DNA of 64,000 nt, from the NCBI RefSeq assembly GCF_003583365.1, contig NZ_QXED01000009.1, positions 1-64,000 of the forward strand. Direction: 5' to 3'. Source of the stretch: Fibrisoma montanum (lineage in GTDB: Bacteria; Bacteroidota; Bacteroidia; Cytophagales; Spirosomataceae). The position numbers and the translations under genes are program-made. Position 1 is the stretch's first letter. Every line of letters starts with the position of its first letter. Under the pieces are notes generated by a model. The model saw only the letters and a list, made by a program, of their open reading frames with translations, had not been told where the DNA came from and ran no database searches. Shown one piece after another: positions 7,703-15,390 of this stretch.

Positions 7703-8653
7703 ATGAAAATCACGCCCATCGAAATACGGCAACATACGTTTGAGAAAGGTTTGCGCGGATACAAACCCGAAGATGTAGATGCCTTTCTGGTCTCGTTATC
7801 CCAGGAATGGGAGCGCGTGATCGGCGATCATAAAATGATGAAAATGCAGCTTGAAATAGCCGAAAAGGAACTAAACAAGCTGAAAGAGGTGGAGATGACG
7901 CTTTTCCGCACGCTCAAAACCGCCGAAGATACCAGTGCGCAGATTACGGATCAGGCCAATAAAGCCGCCGAGCAATACCTGGCCGAAGCCCGCCAGAAAG
8001 CCGACGACATTCTGGCCGAAGCTCGTAAGCGGTCCGCCCTGATGGTACAGGACGCCGAAAATCAGGCGCGTTACCTGAAAGACAATATCCTGAACGATCT
8101 GAAGGCTCTCGAACACGATTTCCAGGCGCTGGAAAAATATAAGGAAAACCTGTCGGTGCAGATTCGGACGCTGGCCGGCAACGCCATTGACAGTGTCGAT
8201 CGCTTCGAGAAGAAGTTTGCCAAACAGAATCTGAAAGGTAAAATCGACGAAGTAACTACGCAGATCAAGGAGGAAATAGACCAGCAGGAAGCTGACAATC
8301 AACCAGCCGGCGATGCGCCCACGGCAGAAGCGCCGGAGTCAATGCCCGAAGTAACTGAACTGCCTCCGCTTACTGATCGGACTGAGTTTGTACCCGAAGC
8401 CATCCCATCGGACGAGCCGCTGATGGAAAAGGTGGATGAAGCCGTCGAGACGTCGGAAACGATGGAGTCGGCCCACGAATCCAGCGCTTCGCTTGAACCC
8501 GAGCCGACGCAGACCGAGGCAGCCGTGCCGGTAGAAGCTACGTCGAATGGTGTATACGAAACCCAGTCCGCCACGGCTGACGAGGAAAAGCCGGAACCAG
8601 TTGCTCAGGAATCGAGCGTAAAAAAAGGCGGGTCATTTTTTGACCAGATTTAA
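7703..8653 (+). CDS. DivIVA-domain coiled-coil protein with long acidic tail
   Basis: 316 residues from ATG 7703, chosen because MKITPIEIRQHTFEKGLRGY starts exactly where DivIVA/GpsB-type proteins start; the frame is open upstream, but that stretch lacks family features. Residues 1-60 form the membrane-binding DivIVA N-domain (GLRGYKPEDVDAFL). Residues 60-200 are a heptad-rich coiled coil. Residues 200-300 are very acidic and Pro/Glu-rich, and the protein ends KKGGSFFDQI, probably a short interaction motif. DivIVA proteins mark poles and division sites in Gram-positives. The role of the Bacteroidota homologues is not well known, so a cell-envelope scaffolding function is inferred. Confidence 0.85.
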   Translation: MKITPIEIRQHTFEKGLRGYKPEDVDAFLVSLSQEWERVIGDHKMMKMQLEIAEKELNKLKEVEMTLFRTLKTAEDTSAQITDQANKAAEQYLAEARQKADDILAEARKRSALMVQDAENQARYLKDNILNDLKALEHDFQALEKYKENLSVQIRTLAGNAIDSVDRFEKKFAKQNLKGKIDEVTTQIKEEIDQQEADNQPAGDAPTAEAPESMPEVTELPPLTDRTEFVPEAIPSDEPLMEKVDEAVETSETMESAHESSASLEPEPTQTEAAVPVEATSNGVYETQSATADEEKPEPVAQESSVKKGGSFFDQI

Positions 8654-8723
8654 GTAACGCGGAGCGAACCCGCTTATGCTCCGGCGGGTTTTCTACCGAA
8701 AAGCCGACCCGGCTACGGTACGA

Positions 8724-9074
8724 ATGGGAACAATTACGTTAGAAGGTCTCGAATTTTTCGCTTACCACGGTTTCTACGACGAAGAACAGAAAATTGGCAA
8801 TAAGTACTCGGTCGACATCGTCGTAACGGCCGACTTCTCAGAAGCGGCCCGGCGTGACCGCCTGAGCGCTACGGTCAATTACGAAGAACTGTACCGGATT
8901 ACGGCCACGGTTATGCAGCGGCCTGCCCGACTGCTCGAACACATTGCCCATAGCATCATCGAAGAGGTCCGCCGGAAGTACGCGGACGTCGAATCGGTGG
9001 AGGTAAGCGTCTCTAAATTCAACCCTCCCGTCGGCGGAGTCTGCCACCGGGCGAAGATTACGTTGAAGGAATAA
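8724..9074 (+). CDS. folB: Dihydroneopterin aldolase
   Basis: 116 residues from ATG 8724 (MGTITLEGLEFFAYHGFYDE), the start shared by FolB proteins; the frame extends upstream to 8676 without family similarity. FolB cleaves 7,8-dihydroneopterin to 6-hydroxymethyl-dihydropterin in folate synthesis. AYHGFYDEEQKIGN has the pterin-binding glutamate, VNYEELYRI follows, LLEHIAHSI is the usual helix, and SVSKFNPPVGG carries the catalytic lysine loop. It lies 70 nt after the DivIVA-like gene in the same direction and is followed by a large purine-rich palindrome. Confidence 0.92.
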   Translation: MGTITLEGLEFFAYHGFYDEEQKIGNKYSVDIVVTADFSEAARRDRLSATVNYEELYRITATVMQRPARLLEHIAHSIIEEVRRKYADVESVEVSVSKFNPPVGGVCHRAKITLKE

Positions 9075-9078
9075 TGTA

Positions 9079-9167
9079 GAAAGGAGAAAAGCAGGAAGGG
9101 AGGAAAGGTTAAAGGGAACAATTGCGCAATCCCTTCTCCTTTCATCCCTTCCTGCTTTTCTCCTTTT
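9079..9167. repeat. Long purine-rich palindrome (GGAGGAAAGGAG family, copy 1)
   Basis: Left arm 9079-9115 (begins GAAAGGAGAAAAGCAGGAAG) is inversely repeated at 9131-9167 with a few mismatches. The centre AATTGCGCAAT is itself palindromic. It fills the gap between the convergent folB and ytxJ genes, so it may act as a bidirectional terminator. Similar arms occur at 12221, 15319 and 18010. Confidence 0.8.
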
Positions 9168-9172
9168 CAAGA

Positions 9173-9502
9173 CTAAACCGCCTGCCGCAGGCCATCGAAT
9201 GAGATGGCCATGTGCGAAGCGTCGTAAACACATTCGCCGTTACGAATCAGCAACACCTGCGGTGATTCGTGTTCGATGCCAAACTCATTGGCGATCTTAT
9301 TGGAAACCGAACGGTTGGCTTGCAGATCAAGATAATATGGCTTAATCCCCGCCTGTTCGTTCCAGTTGCGCTCCATGCGGCTAAGAGCCATAGCGCTGAT
9401 TGAGCATGTTGTACTGTGTTTAAAGATCAGCACCGGCTGCTGCGCTGATTCCTGCCTTATGCCGTCTAACTGCTCTTCGCTCGTTAGTTTATTCCAGTTC
9501 AT
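9173..9502 (-). CDS. ytxJ: Bacillithiol-system redox protein YtxJ (monothiol bacilliredoxin)
   Basis: 109 residues with a thioredoxin-like fold. LIFKHSTTCSISAMALSRME has the single resolving cysteine (T-x-C-S-I-S) typical of YtxJ/BrxC, and PYYLDLQANRSVSNKIAN and ESPQVLLIRNGE give the rest of the fold, including the cis-Pro segment. The family is thought to reduce bacillithiol-protein mixed disulphides in the cytoplasm. It implies that this organism uses bacillithiol, as many Bacteroidota do. The bshA/B/C genes are not in the window. Confidence 0.88.
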   Translation of the reverse strand: MNWNKLTSEEQLDGIRQESAQQPVLIFKHSTTCSISAMALSRMERNWNEQAGIKPYYLDLQANRSVSNKIANEFGIEHESPQVLLIRNGECVYDASHMAISFDGLRQAV

Positions 9503-9557
9503 TGGTATACTATTACAATACTGCTTAACAAGTATTTCTAATTAGAAAAAGTTCAGA

Positions 9558-9863
9558 TTATCCATTGTGCACACGTAGCTTCTGCACCATCTCGGCCGAC
9601 ATGTCGTCGGAGTAGGGTCCATAGGCATTGACGAGGGTGCCCCGCTGGCCATTTTTCTCTTCAAGCGCATAGATAATGGTTTCATCTCCGGGATCAGTCA
9701 TGCCTTCGAACCGGAATACATCGAGAATCTCGAACTGTTCGGGGGATAATTCTAAACCATCCTGCTGGCATTTCAGGTGATTGGTGTGCAAATTGTAGTC
9801 ACGGGTGAAGCCCTGCCGACGAAGGTCTTCGAGCGCTTCGGTCACTGTGTCATAGGTTTGCAT
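9558..9863 (-). CDS. Small conserved Bacteroidota protein of unknown function
   Basis: 101 residues from ATG 9863 (MQTYDTVTEALEDLRRQGFT). Homologues in Bacteroidota are often labelled phosphoribosylpyrophosphate synthetase in databases, but at this length it has none of that enzyme's domains, so I leave the function open. Visible features are an N-terminal helix, a Cys in HLKCQQDGLELSPEQFEIL, and FRFEGMTDPGDETIIYALE, which looks like a small alpha/beta domain. There is no signal peptide. It starts 29 nt from the divergent promoter box of waaA and is followed by ytxJ after 55 nt. Confidence 0.75.
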   Translation of the reverse strand: MQTYDTVTEALEDLRRQGFTRDYNLHTNHLKCQQDGLELSPEQFEILDVFRFEGMTDPGDETIIYALEEKNGQRGTLVNAYGPYSDDMSAEMVQKLRVHNG

Positions 9864-9891
9864 GGTACACGCAGATTGTGAGGTGAGTTTG

Positions 9892-9900
9892 TAGCTTTGC
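9892..9900 (+). promoter_or_regulatory. TAnnTTTG promoter box for waaA
   Basis: TAGCTTTGC is a perfect -7 element. Transcription would start at about 9904-9906 and leave a leader of about 20 nt before the TTG start of waaA at 9925. No clear -33 TTTG was seen at the expected distance. Confidence 0.5.
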
Positions 9901-9924
9901 AAAAGTAATCAAAAGGCTTCGCAC

Positions 9925-11217
9925 TTGCTGTCTACCCTATACAACGCGTCGATTCATGCCTACCAGACTGTACTCCGGCTGGCGGCTCCCTTTCACGAAA
10001 AAGCCAGACTGATGGTAGAGGGCCGGCGCAACTGGTCTGACCAGCTGGCCGATAAGCTCGCGGGCAACACCGCGCCTATTGCCTGGTTTCATGCGGCCTC
10101 ACTGGGTGAGTTTGAACAGGGCCGCCCGGTTATTGAAGCGTTTCGACAGCACTTTCCGGATCATAAAATTCTGCTGACGTTTTTTTCGCCCTCAGGTTAT
10201 GAAGTCCGTAAACACTACAACGGTGCCGATTACGTCTGTTACCTGCCGGCCGACACGCCCACTAATGCCCGGCAGTTTATGGCGCTGGTTAAGCCACGTA
10301 TCGCCTTTTTTATCAAGTATGAGTTCTGGTACAACTACCTGCGCGAACTAAAAGCCGCCGACGTACCGATCATTTCATTTTCAGCTATTTTCCGGGCTAA
10401 ACAGCTTTTTTTTAAGCCGTACGGCGGTTTTTACCGTAACCTGCTCACCTACTTCGATTATCTGCTGGTACAGAACGCAGAGTCCGTCGAGTTGCTCAGG
10501 TCAATTGGGATTACCAACGTAACGCTGGCCGGCGACACCCGTTTTGACCGGGTGAAACAGGTAGCGGATGCCAAAAAAGACATTGGCCTGGCCGCTTCAT
10601 TCAAGGCTAATGGCAAAAACCTATCGCAGCCGCTCTGGGTGATTGGCAGCGCATGGCAAGCCGACATGGACGTGTTGATACCCGTTATTAATCGGTTCAG
10701 TAAACCCCTGAAAGTGATTATTGCCCCGCACGAAATCAACGACGAGGAGATTGAACGCTGGCGCAAACAGCTGAACGGCAAATCCATCCGGTATTCCGAA
10801 ACCCAGTCCTCCGCTTTCGATCCATCAACGCTTGAGTCCTACGATGTGCTGCTGATCGACAACATCGGCATGTTATCGTCGCTGTATCAGTACGGCGAGT
10901 TCGCTTACGTTGGTGGGGGATTCGGTAAAGGGCTGCACAACATTCTGGAAGCGGCAACGTTCGGCTCCCCGGTCTTTTTCGGCCCCAATTACAAACGATT
11001 TCAGGAAGCGGTGGATCTGGTACGTAACGAAGCGGCCTTTCCTGTCAATAATTCGGCCGAACTGACCCGTTGCTTTACCCGGCTGTACGACGATTCGGCG
11101 TATTACAATTCAGCGTCCTGGAAAGCCCGCTATTACGTTGAGCGGAACATTGGCGCAACCGCGAAGGTTATGGAGGTTGTAGAAAATATTCTTAAACGCA
11201 GAGCACGCGGAGATTGA
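9925..11217 (+). CDS. waaA: 3-deoxy-D-manno-octulosonic acid transferase
   Basis: 430 residues, standard for WaaA/KdtA. It adds Kdo from CMP-Kdo to lipid A precursor at the inner face of the inner membrane. The protein begins with a TTG codon (LSTLYNASIHAYQTVLRL, a likely membrane-anchoring helix), with no ATG available nearby. IAWFHAASLGEFEQGRPVIE contains the catalytic glutamate region, and the GT30 glycosyltransferase core follows, with VIIAPHEI and AYVGGGFGKGLHNILEAA as the CMP-Kdo-binding part. The last residues, KRRARGD, are encoded by the left arm of a dispersed palindrome, so the natural C-terminus appears to have been replaced by repeat sequence. Confidence 0.92.
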   Translation: MLSTLYNASIHAYQTVLRLAAPFHEKARLMVEGRRNWSDQLADKLAGNTAPIAWFHAASLGEFEQGRPVIEAFRQHFPDHKILLTFFSPSGYEVRKHYNGADYVCYLPADTPTNARQFMALVKPRIAFFIKYEFWYNYLRELKAADVPIISFSAIFRAKQLFFKPYGGFYRNLLTYFDYLLVQNAESVELLRSIGITNVTLAGDTRFDRVKQVADAKKDIGLAASFKANGKNLSQPLWVIGSAWQADMDVLIPVINRFSKPLKVIIAPHEINDEEIERWRKQLNGKSIRYSETQSSAFDPSTLESYDVLLIDNIGMLSSLYQYGEFAYVGGGFGKGLHNILEAATFGSPVFFGPNYKRFQEAVDLVRNEAAFPVNNSAELTRCFTRLYDDSAYYNSASWKARYYVERNIGATAKVMEVVENILKRRARGD

Positions 11218-11278
11218 CGCAGAGCACGCAACGTATGCTCTTTAACTCTGCGTCGACCTCCGTGTACTCTGCGTTTAA
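11192..11278. repeat. Nested palindrome with AACGCAGAG arms (copy 1)
   Basis: TTAAACGCAGAGCACGCGGA (from 11192) is inversely repeated at 11258-11278 with two wobble-type differences, and a second inner pair GACGCAGAG (11216-11224)/CTCTGCGTC (11246-11254) lies inside. It spans the end of waaA and the gap before rsgA. A related element lies at 33068-33158. Confidence 0.8.
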
Positions 11279-11285
11279 ATCCAAC

Positions 11286-12212
11286 ATGCAGAAAGGCTTA
11301 GTTATACGCTCTACCGGCTCGTGGTACGATGTCCGCAACTCCGACGGCCACATCTACCAGGGTCGGCTGAAAGGAAAATTCAAAATCAAAGGCCTAAAGG
11401 TGACGAACCCGATTGCCGTGGGCGACCGTGTGCAGTTTGACGTCGAAGACGAAGCCGAAAACACGGCCGTTATCACCGACATCGAACCGCGTGAGAACTA
11501 CATTATCCGGCAGTCGGTGCACAAAACAGCCCATGGGCACATTCTGGCGGCTAATATCGACCAGGCGGTCATGCTCGTGACGCTGGCCCTGCCCCGCACG
11601 TCCTTGGGCTTCATTGACCGTTTTCTGGTTACGGCCGAAGCCTTTCGCATTCCTACGACGCTGGTATTCAACAAAACCGACATCCTCAGCGACGAGGGGC
11701 TGGCGTATCAGCAGGAGATCATGGCCCTTTACGAAAACATCGGGTATCACTGCGTAGCGACGTCGGCCACGGAAGGACAGGGCGTCGATGCGTTCCGGCA
11801 ACTACTCGACCATAAGATTACGCTGCTGTCTGGCCATTCGGGCGTCGGCAAGTCGTCGTTAGTCAATGCGATTGCGCCGACTCTGAATCTCCGCACCAAC
11901 GAGGTCTCAACTTTCGCCAACAAGGGGGTTCACACAACCACCTTCGCCGAGATGTTTGAGCTGGCACCTGATACGTACATCATCGACACGCCGGGTATTA
12001 AGGAGCTGGGCTTAGCGGATATGGAAAAGGAAGAGATCAGCCACTACTTCCCCGAAATGCGCGACCGCCTGAACCAGTGCCGGTTCCATAACTGCCTGCA
12101 CCTGAATGAACCTGGCTGCGCCGTAAAAGACGCCGTTGGTGAAGGCGAAATCGCCGAAAGCCGGTATATGAGCTATCTGAGTATGATGGAGGGAGAGGAT
12201 AATAGAAGATGA
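11286..12212 (+). CDS. rsgA: Ribosome small subunit-dependent GTPase A
   Basis: 308 residues from ATG 11286 (MQKGLVIRSTGSWYDV); the frame is open back to 11214, but that part is repeat sequence. RsgA is a circularly permuted GTPase that checks maturing 30S subunits. The OB-fold (residues 1-70) precedes G4 NKTD, then G1 GHSGVGKSSLVN, then G3 DTPGIKELG, in the order expected for the permuted fold. The zinc-binding C-terminal part is CRFHNCLHLNEPGCAV. All key residues are present. It is read in the same direction as waaA, with the AACGCAGAG palindrome between them. Confidence 0.94.
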   Translation: MQKGLVIRSTGSWYDVRNSDGHIYQGRLKGKFKIKGLKVTNPIAVGDRVQFDVEDEAENTAVITDIEPRENYIIRQSVHKTAHGHILAANIDQAVMLVTLALPRTSLGFIDRFLVTAEAFRIPTTLVFNKTDILSDEGLAYQQEIMALYENIGYHCVATSATEGQGVDAFRQLLDHKITLLSGHSGVGKSSLVNAIAPTLNLRTNEVSTFANKGVHTTTFAEMFELAPDTYIIDTPGIKELGLADMEKEEISHYFPEMRDRLNQCRFHNCLHLNEPGCAVKDAVGEGEIAESRYMSYLSMMEGEDNRR

Positions 12213-12220
12213 GCTTCTAT

Positions 12221-12296
12221 GGAAAGGAGTAAGGAAGAAAAGGAGGAGGCAAGAAATTGCCGTATTCCCTTCCTCCTTTTCTCCCTTACTCTCTCA
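12221..12296. repeat. Long purine-rich palindrome (GGAGGAAAGGAG family, copy 2)
   Basis: Left arm from 12221 (core GAGTAAGGAAGAAAAGGAGG) is inversely repeated at about 12266-12293 (GGAGGAAGGG... on the other strand), with a short centre AAGAAATTGCC. It separates the convergent rsgA and cysteine-synthase-like genes. Confidence 0.78.
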
Positions 12297-12299
12297 CAG

Positions 12300-13676
12300 T
12301 CAATTCGTCATTGCAGCCAGCAGATCAGCCTGGGTGATGATGTGCACCTGCTGTGTTTCATCGCGCACCAACAAGGCTTTGTTCTCGCGATCAATCAGTG
12401 ATGACAGTACGTCGACGGTGTTGTCCAGCCCTACGAACTTAAACGGCTTATCCATCACCTCACTCACCGGCTGATCTTTAATGGCCGGGTCTTCGATCAG
12501 GCGGCTGAGCACCGTTGAGTCGGTCAGGCTGCCCACGATGTGACCGCTTTCATCCGTGACCGGAATCTGCGAAATGCCGTTTCGGTTCAGCGTTTGAATC
12601 GCCTGACTTACCGTTACACCCGCCCCGATGGTAGTCAGTTGCGACCGGCCGTTCTTGGCATGGACGATATCGCGGGCGGTTTTGAACGCCCGGTCCTCAA
12701 GGAAGCCGTGATCCTTCATCCACGTATCGTTGTAGATTTTGGCCAGGTAGCGCGTACCGTGGTCGGGCAGGATAATGACCATCACGTCGTCTTCCTTCAG
12801 GTGTTCGCGGGCGTATTCCAGCGCGCCATGCACGGCCGTTCCGCACGACCAGCCAATGAACAGCCCTTCCTCCCGCGACAGTCGGCGGGCCATAATAGCC
12901 GCGTCCTTATCGGTTACTTTGATAAAGTGGTCAATCACCTCAAAATCAACGTTCTGCGGCAGGATATCCTCGCCAATCCCCTCGGTCAGGTACGGATAGA
13001 TTTCGTTGGAGTCAAAGATGCCGGTTTCCTTGTATTTTTTGAACACCGAGCCGTAGGTATCCAGCCCCACCGTAACGATGTCCGGATTCTGCTCCTTCAG
13101 GTACTTCGACGTACCGCTGATCGTGCCACCGGTACCTACCGAAGCCGCGAAGTGCGTGATTTTACCGTCAGTATCGCGCCAGATTTCAGGACCGGTCGTG
13201 TCGTAGTGGGCGGCCGTGTTCGACAGGTTATCGTATTGATTCGGGTACAGCGAGTTGGGGATTTCCTGATTCAGCCGCTTCGCTACCGAGTAATACGAAC
13301 GTGGGTCTTCCGGCGCTACGTTGGTCGGGCAAACGATCACCTCAGCGCCCACCGCCCGCAGAATGTCAATCTTCTCCTTCGACTGCTTGTCAGCCATGGT
13401 GAAGATGCACTTGTAGCCTTTCCCGATTGCCGCCAGGGCCAGACCAAAGCCCGTGTTGCCGCTGGTGCCTTCGATGATGGTACCACCCGGTTTGAGTCGG
13501 CCGTCTTTTTCAGCGTCCTCAATCATCCGAATCGCGATACGATCTTTGACCGAGTTGCCGGGGTTAAAGTATTCGGCTTTCACCAGAATGGTGCCCGGAA
13601 TGCCCTTGTTGACTTTGTTGAGTTTGACCAACGGCGTATTGCCAATGGTTTCGATGATATTGTTGTAGTATTTCAT
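12300..13676 (-). CDS. Cystathionine beta-synthase/cysteine synthase with C-terminal CBS pair
   Basis: 458 residues. Residues 1-320 are a fold-type II PLP enzyme: NPGNSVKDRIAIRMIEDA contains the PLP lysine, EGTSGNTGFGLALA is the substrate-binding loop, and SVGTGGTISGTSKYL is the phosphate-binding loop. Residues 330-458 hold two CBS motifs (ATTIGAG-like start at QLTTIGAGVTVSQAI and EVMDKPFKFVGLDNTVDVLS). This layout is that of eukaryote-like cystathionine beta-synthase, but without a haem-binding N-domain, so either cystathionine or cysteine may be the product. Its start is only 2 nt from the stop of the TOPRIM gene upstream, so translation is probably coupled to the ATPase-TOPRIM pair. Confidence 0.9.
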   Translation of the reverse strand: MKYYNNIIETIGNTPLVKLNKVNKGIPGTILVKAEYFNPGNSVKDRIAIRMIEDAEKDGRLKPGGTIIEGTSGNTGFGLALAAIGKGYKCIFTMADKQSKEKIDILRAVGAEVIVCPTNVAPEDPRSYYSVAKRLNQEIPNSLYPNQYDNLSNTAAHYDTTGPEIWRDTDGKITHFAASVGTGGTISGTSKYLKEQNPDIVTVGLDTYGSVFKKYKETGIFDSNEIYPYLTEGIGEDILPQNVDFEVIDHFIKVTDKDAAIMARRLSREEGLFIGWSCGTAVHGALEYAREHLKEDDVMVIILPDHGTRYLAKIYNDTWMKDHGFLEDRAFKTARDIVHAKNGRSQLTTIGAGVTVSQAIQTLNRNGISQIPVTDESGHIVGSLTDSTVLSRLIEDPAIKDQPVSEVMDKPFKFVGLDNTVDVLSSLIDRENKALLVRDETQQVHIITQADLLAAMTN

Positions 13677-13678
13677 GG

Positions 13679-14251
13679 CTACGTTTTGTTGTACTCGTTG
13701 AGAAAGGCGGTTATTTGTTTATGGAAGTGTTTGAAACTCTCTGAACGTTGCTCTAACCATTCAACATCCAAATGAACTAAAATGTCATTCGCAATTTCAA
13801 CTTGCTTAGCAGCCACCTTTGTGCCTGCATAAACGGCCTGTTTAGCTGAAGAACGAGGTTGAGGTTCTAATGGCGTATTCTTACCAGGCTCTTCACTATG
13901 CCGTTTAATGTACCAAAGCCAGTATTCGATGCATTGTACCGGTAACATCAACACAGCCGGATGGTCTTTACATTTACCCGCGTAATGATTCTGCCGAATT
14001 GCAATTATTGGCTTATGTTCAGTGTCTATATCACGACCAACAAAGAGCACATCCAAGCCGAGTAGAGCGCGTTGACGCAAGGCCTCTGGTAAAAGACTAT
14101 CCACTTGCTTACCATTACCTGCTTTAAACCGCCAGCGCTCATTTTCATCTTCAATGAACGTATTGGGATACTGTTGATTCAGATATTTTTCCAAAAAGTT
14201 ACGCTGGGCTTCATCTTCACCGAAAAAGGCGTACGTAATAATTTTACTCAT
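13679..14251 (-). CDS. TOPRIM-like nuclease partner of an AAA ATPase
   Basis: 190 residues. A TOPRIM-type acidic pattern is visible: a strand IITYAFFGEDEAQRNFLEKY with glutamate at residues 12/14, and a second strand LDVLFVGRDIDTEH giving D-x-D at residues 74-76. Such a fold binds Mg2+ and cuts or seals DNA in OLD-family nucleases, DnaG and topoisomerases. It overlaps the ATPase gene by the 4 nt ATGA, so the two are one unit. In OLD-like and PARIS-like anti-phage systems an ATPase is paired with or fused to a TOPRIM protein. This gene has no fused ATPase and does not obviously match a named family. AT-rich composition suggests transfer. The function is inferred from motif and neighbour. Confidence 0.6.
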   Translation of the reverse strand: MSKIITYAFFGEDEAQRNFLEKYLNQQYPNTFIEDENERWRFKAGNGKQVDSLLPEALRQRALLGLDVLFVGRDIDTEHKPIIAIRQNHYAGKCKDHPAVLMLPVQCIEYWLWYIKRHSEEPGKNTPLEPQPRSSAKQAVYAGTKVAAKQVEIANDILVHLDVEWLEQRSESFKHFHKQITAFLNEYNKT

Positions 14252-15318
14252 TTTGGCACACCTCCCAGAAAGCCAACCGTCCAGGCATCACCTAATGAGT
14301 CTGTATAATGGGGTGGCTCAATCCCCAACTCTTTACTCTTAGCGGTTTCTGGCTCGATTACATCGTATAGTAAATTATTGACATGCGTAGCTCCTTCTCC
14401 ATCTTTATCAAAAATAAATACGGACTCCGGCATGTCTTTAAACATATCAACTACAATCGGACTATGTGTAGTCATGATGACTTGAACATCCTTTTCCTCG
14501 GATAGTCTTAGGATAAATTGAATTACCTCGTGAATCCGGCGCGGATGAATACCTTTCTCGGGCTCTTCGAGTAGAAGAAGTTTGGGCGGATTTGGCTGGT
14601 TAATGATACAGAGAAGGGCTACAAAATACAATGTACCTTCGGACAATTCGTCAGCCCAGTATTTTACATTTTGGCGATCATTTGTAAGACCAAGACGCTT
14701 AAAGGTTCCCGGTCCGAACAGCTTCACTAATCCTTCGTTTGACGGAATACTTTGGAAATTAATTTCGGTAAACTCAGGAACGCACTTATTTAAATCGTCT
14801 TTGATTTTGTCAAAAATTACTGGTTGATCATCCCTGATGAAATCAAAAAAAGCTATTAAGTTAGAAGCATCTGCATTAACTACTTCAGCTCCTGTACCGA
14901 CTATTGAAGGCTGCGTTAATTTGTTAGGATCTGGCTTATAAATTATACAGGGGCCAAGTTTTGCCTTCATTTGTTCAGGATTGAAATGTAAAAAGCTACT
15001 ATACCGTTGCCCCATTTTTGCCGCTTTTTGTATGGTAGCATTGTCGCCAACTATGCACACGACGCCTTCATCATCGCTTCGTTCATCAGAACTATATAGC
15101 AACTCAATCTTGATTTCTTTTCCTTTTTGCTGATTAAAAATCAAGCGCCCATATTCAGGCTCTTCCTGATTAGTATTATCCTTAACCATATATTCCAGCG
15201 CCTTCAAAAAATTCGTCTTTCCCGAGTTGTTGGGCCCGATGAGCAGATTCACCTTTTGCAGGTCGAGCGTGACGTCTTTCAGGCTCTTGAAATTTTGTAT
15301 CGAAACGCGCTTCAGCAT
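14248..15318 (-). CDS. SMC/RecF-like AAA ATPase (AAA_21 type), partner of the TOPRIM gene
   Basis: 356 residues from ATG 15318 (MLKRVSIQNFKSLKDVTLDL); the longer open frame upstream is purine-repeat sequence. Walker A GPNNSGKT is at residues 28-35. Downstream come WADELSEGTLYFVALLCIIN (signature-like), LLLLEEPEKGIHPRRIHEVI (Walker B with double glutamate and D-loop-like region) and IMTTHSPIVVDMF (H-loop). This is the compact ATPase found in OLD, PARIS AriA and related defence proteins. It has no DNA-binding extension that I can see. It overlaps the TOPRIM gene by 4 nt, follows mce after a purine-rich repeat, and is markedly AT-rich against both neighbours. Confidence 0.85.
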   Translation of the reverse strand: MLKRVSIQNFKSLKDVTLDLQKVNLLIGPNNSGKTNFLKALEYMVKDNTNQEEPEYGRLIFNQQKGKEIKIELLYSSDERSDDEGVVCIVGDNATIQKAAKMGQRYSSFLHFNPEQMKAKLGPCIIYKPDPNKLTQPSIVGTGAEVVNADASNLIAFFDFIRDDQPVIFDKIKDDLNKCVPEFTEINFQSIPSNEGLVKLFGPGTFKRLGLTNDRQNVKYWADELSEGTLYFVALLCIINQPNPPKLLLLEEPEKGIHPRRIHEVIQFILRLSEEKDVQVIMTTHSPIVVDMFKDMPESVFIFDKDGEGATHVNNLLYDVIEPETAKSKELGIEPPHYTDSLGDAWTVGFLGGVPK

Positions 15319-15390
15319 ATCCCTTTTCTCCTTTATTTCGGACCGGCGACCCGGCTTCCCTTCTTTACTCCTCTCCTCCTTTCCTCCCTT
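15319..15390. repeat. Purine-rich repeat (GGAGGAAAGGAG family, copy 3, incomplete palindrome)
   Basis: The minus strand reads as purine-rich GGAGGAAAGGAGGAGAGGAG blocks with a CCGGGTCGCCGG centre. Unlike the other copies, the two halves are both purine-rich on the same strand, so it is not a full hairpin. It fills the gap between the mce stop and the ATPase start. Confidence 0.6.

Noticed and set aside
12540-13775. 411-codon plus-strand open frame
   Set aside because: It lies antisense over the whole cystathionine beta-synthase-like gene, has no family motif and is rich in Arg, Val and Asp as antisense frames of GC-rich genes are.
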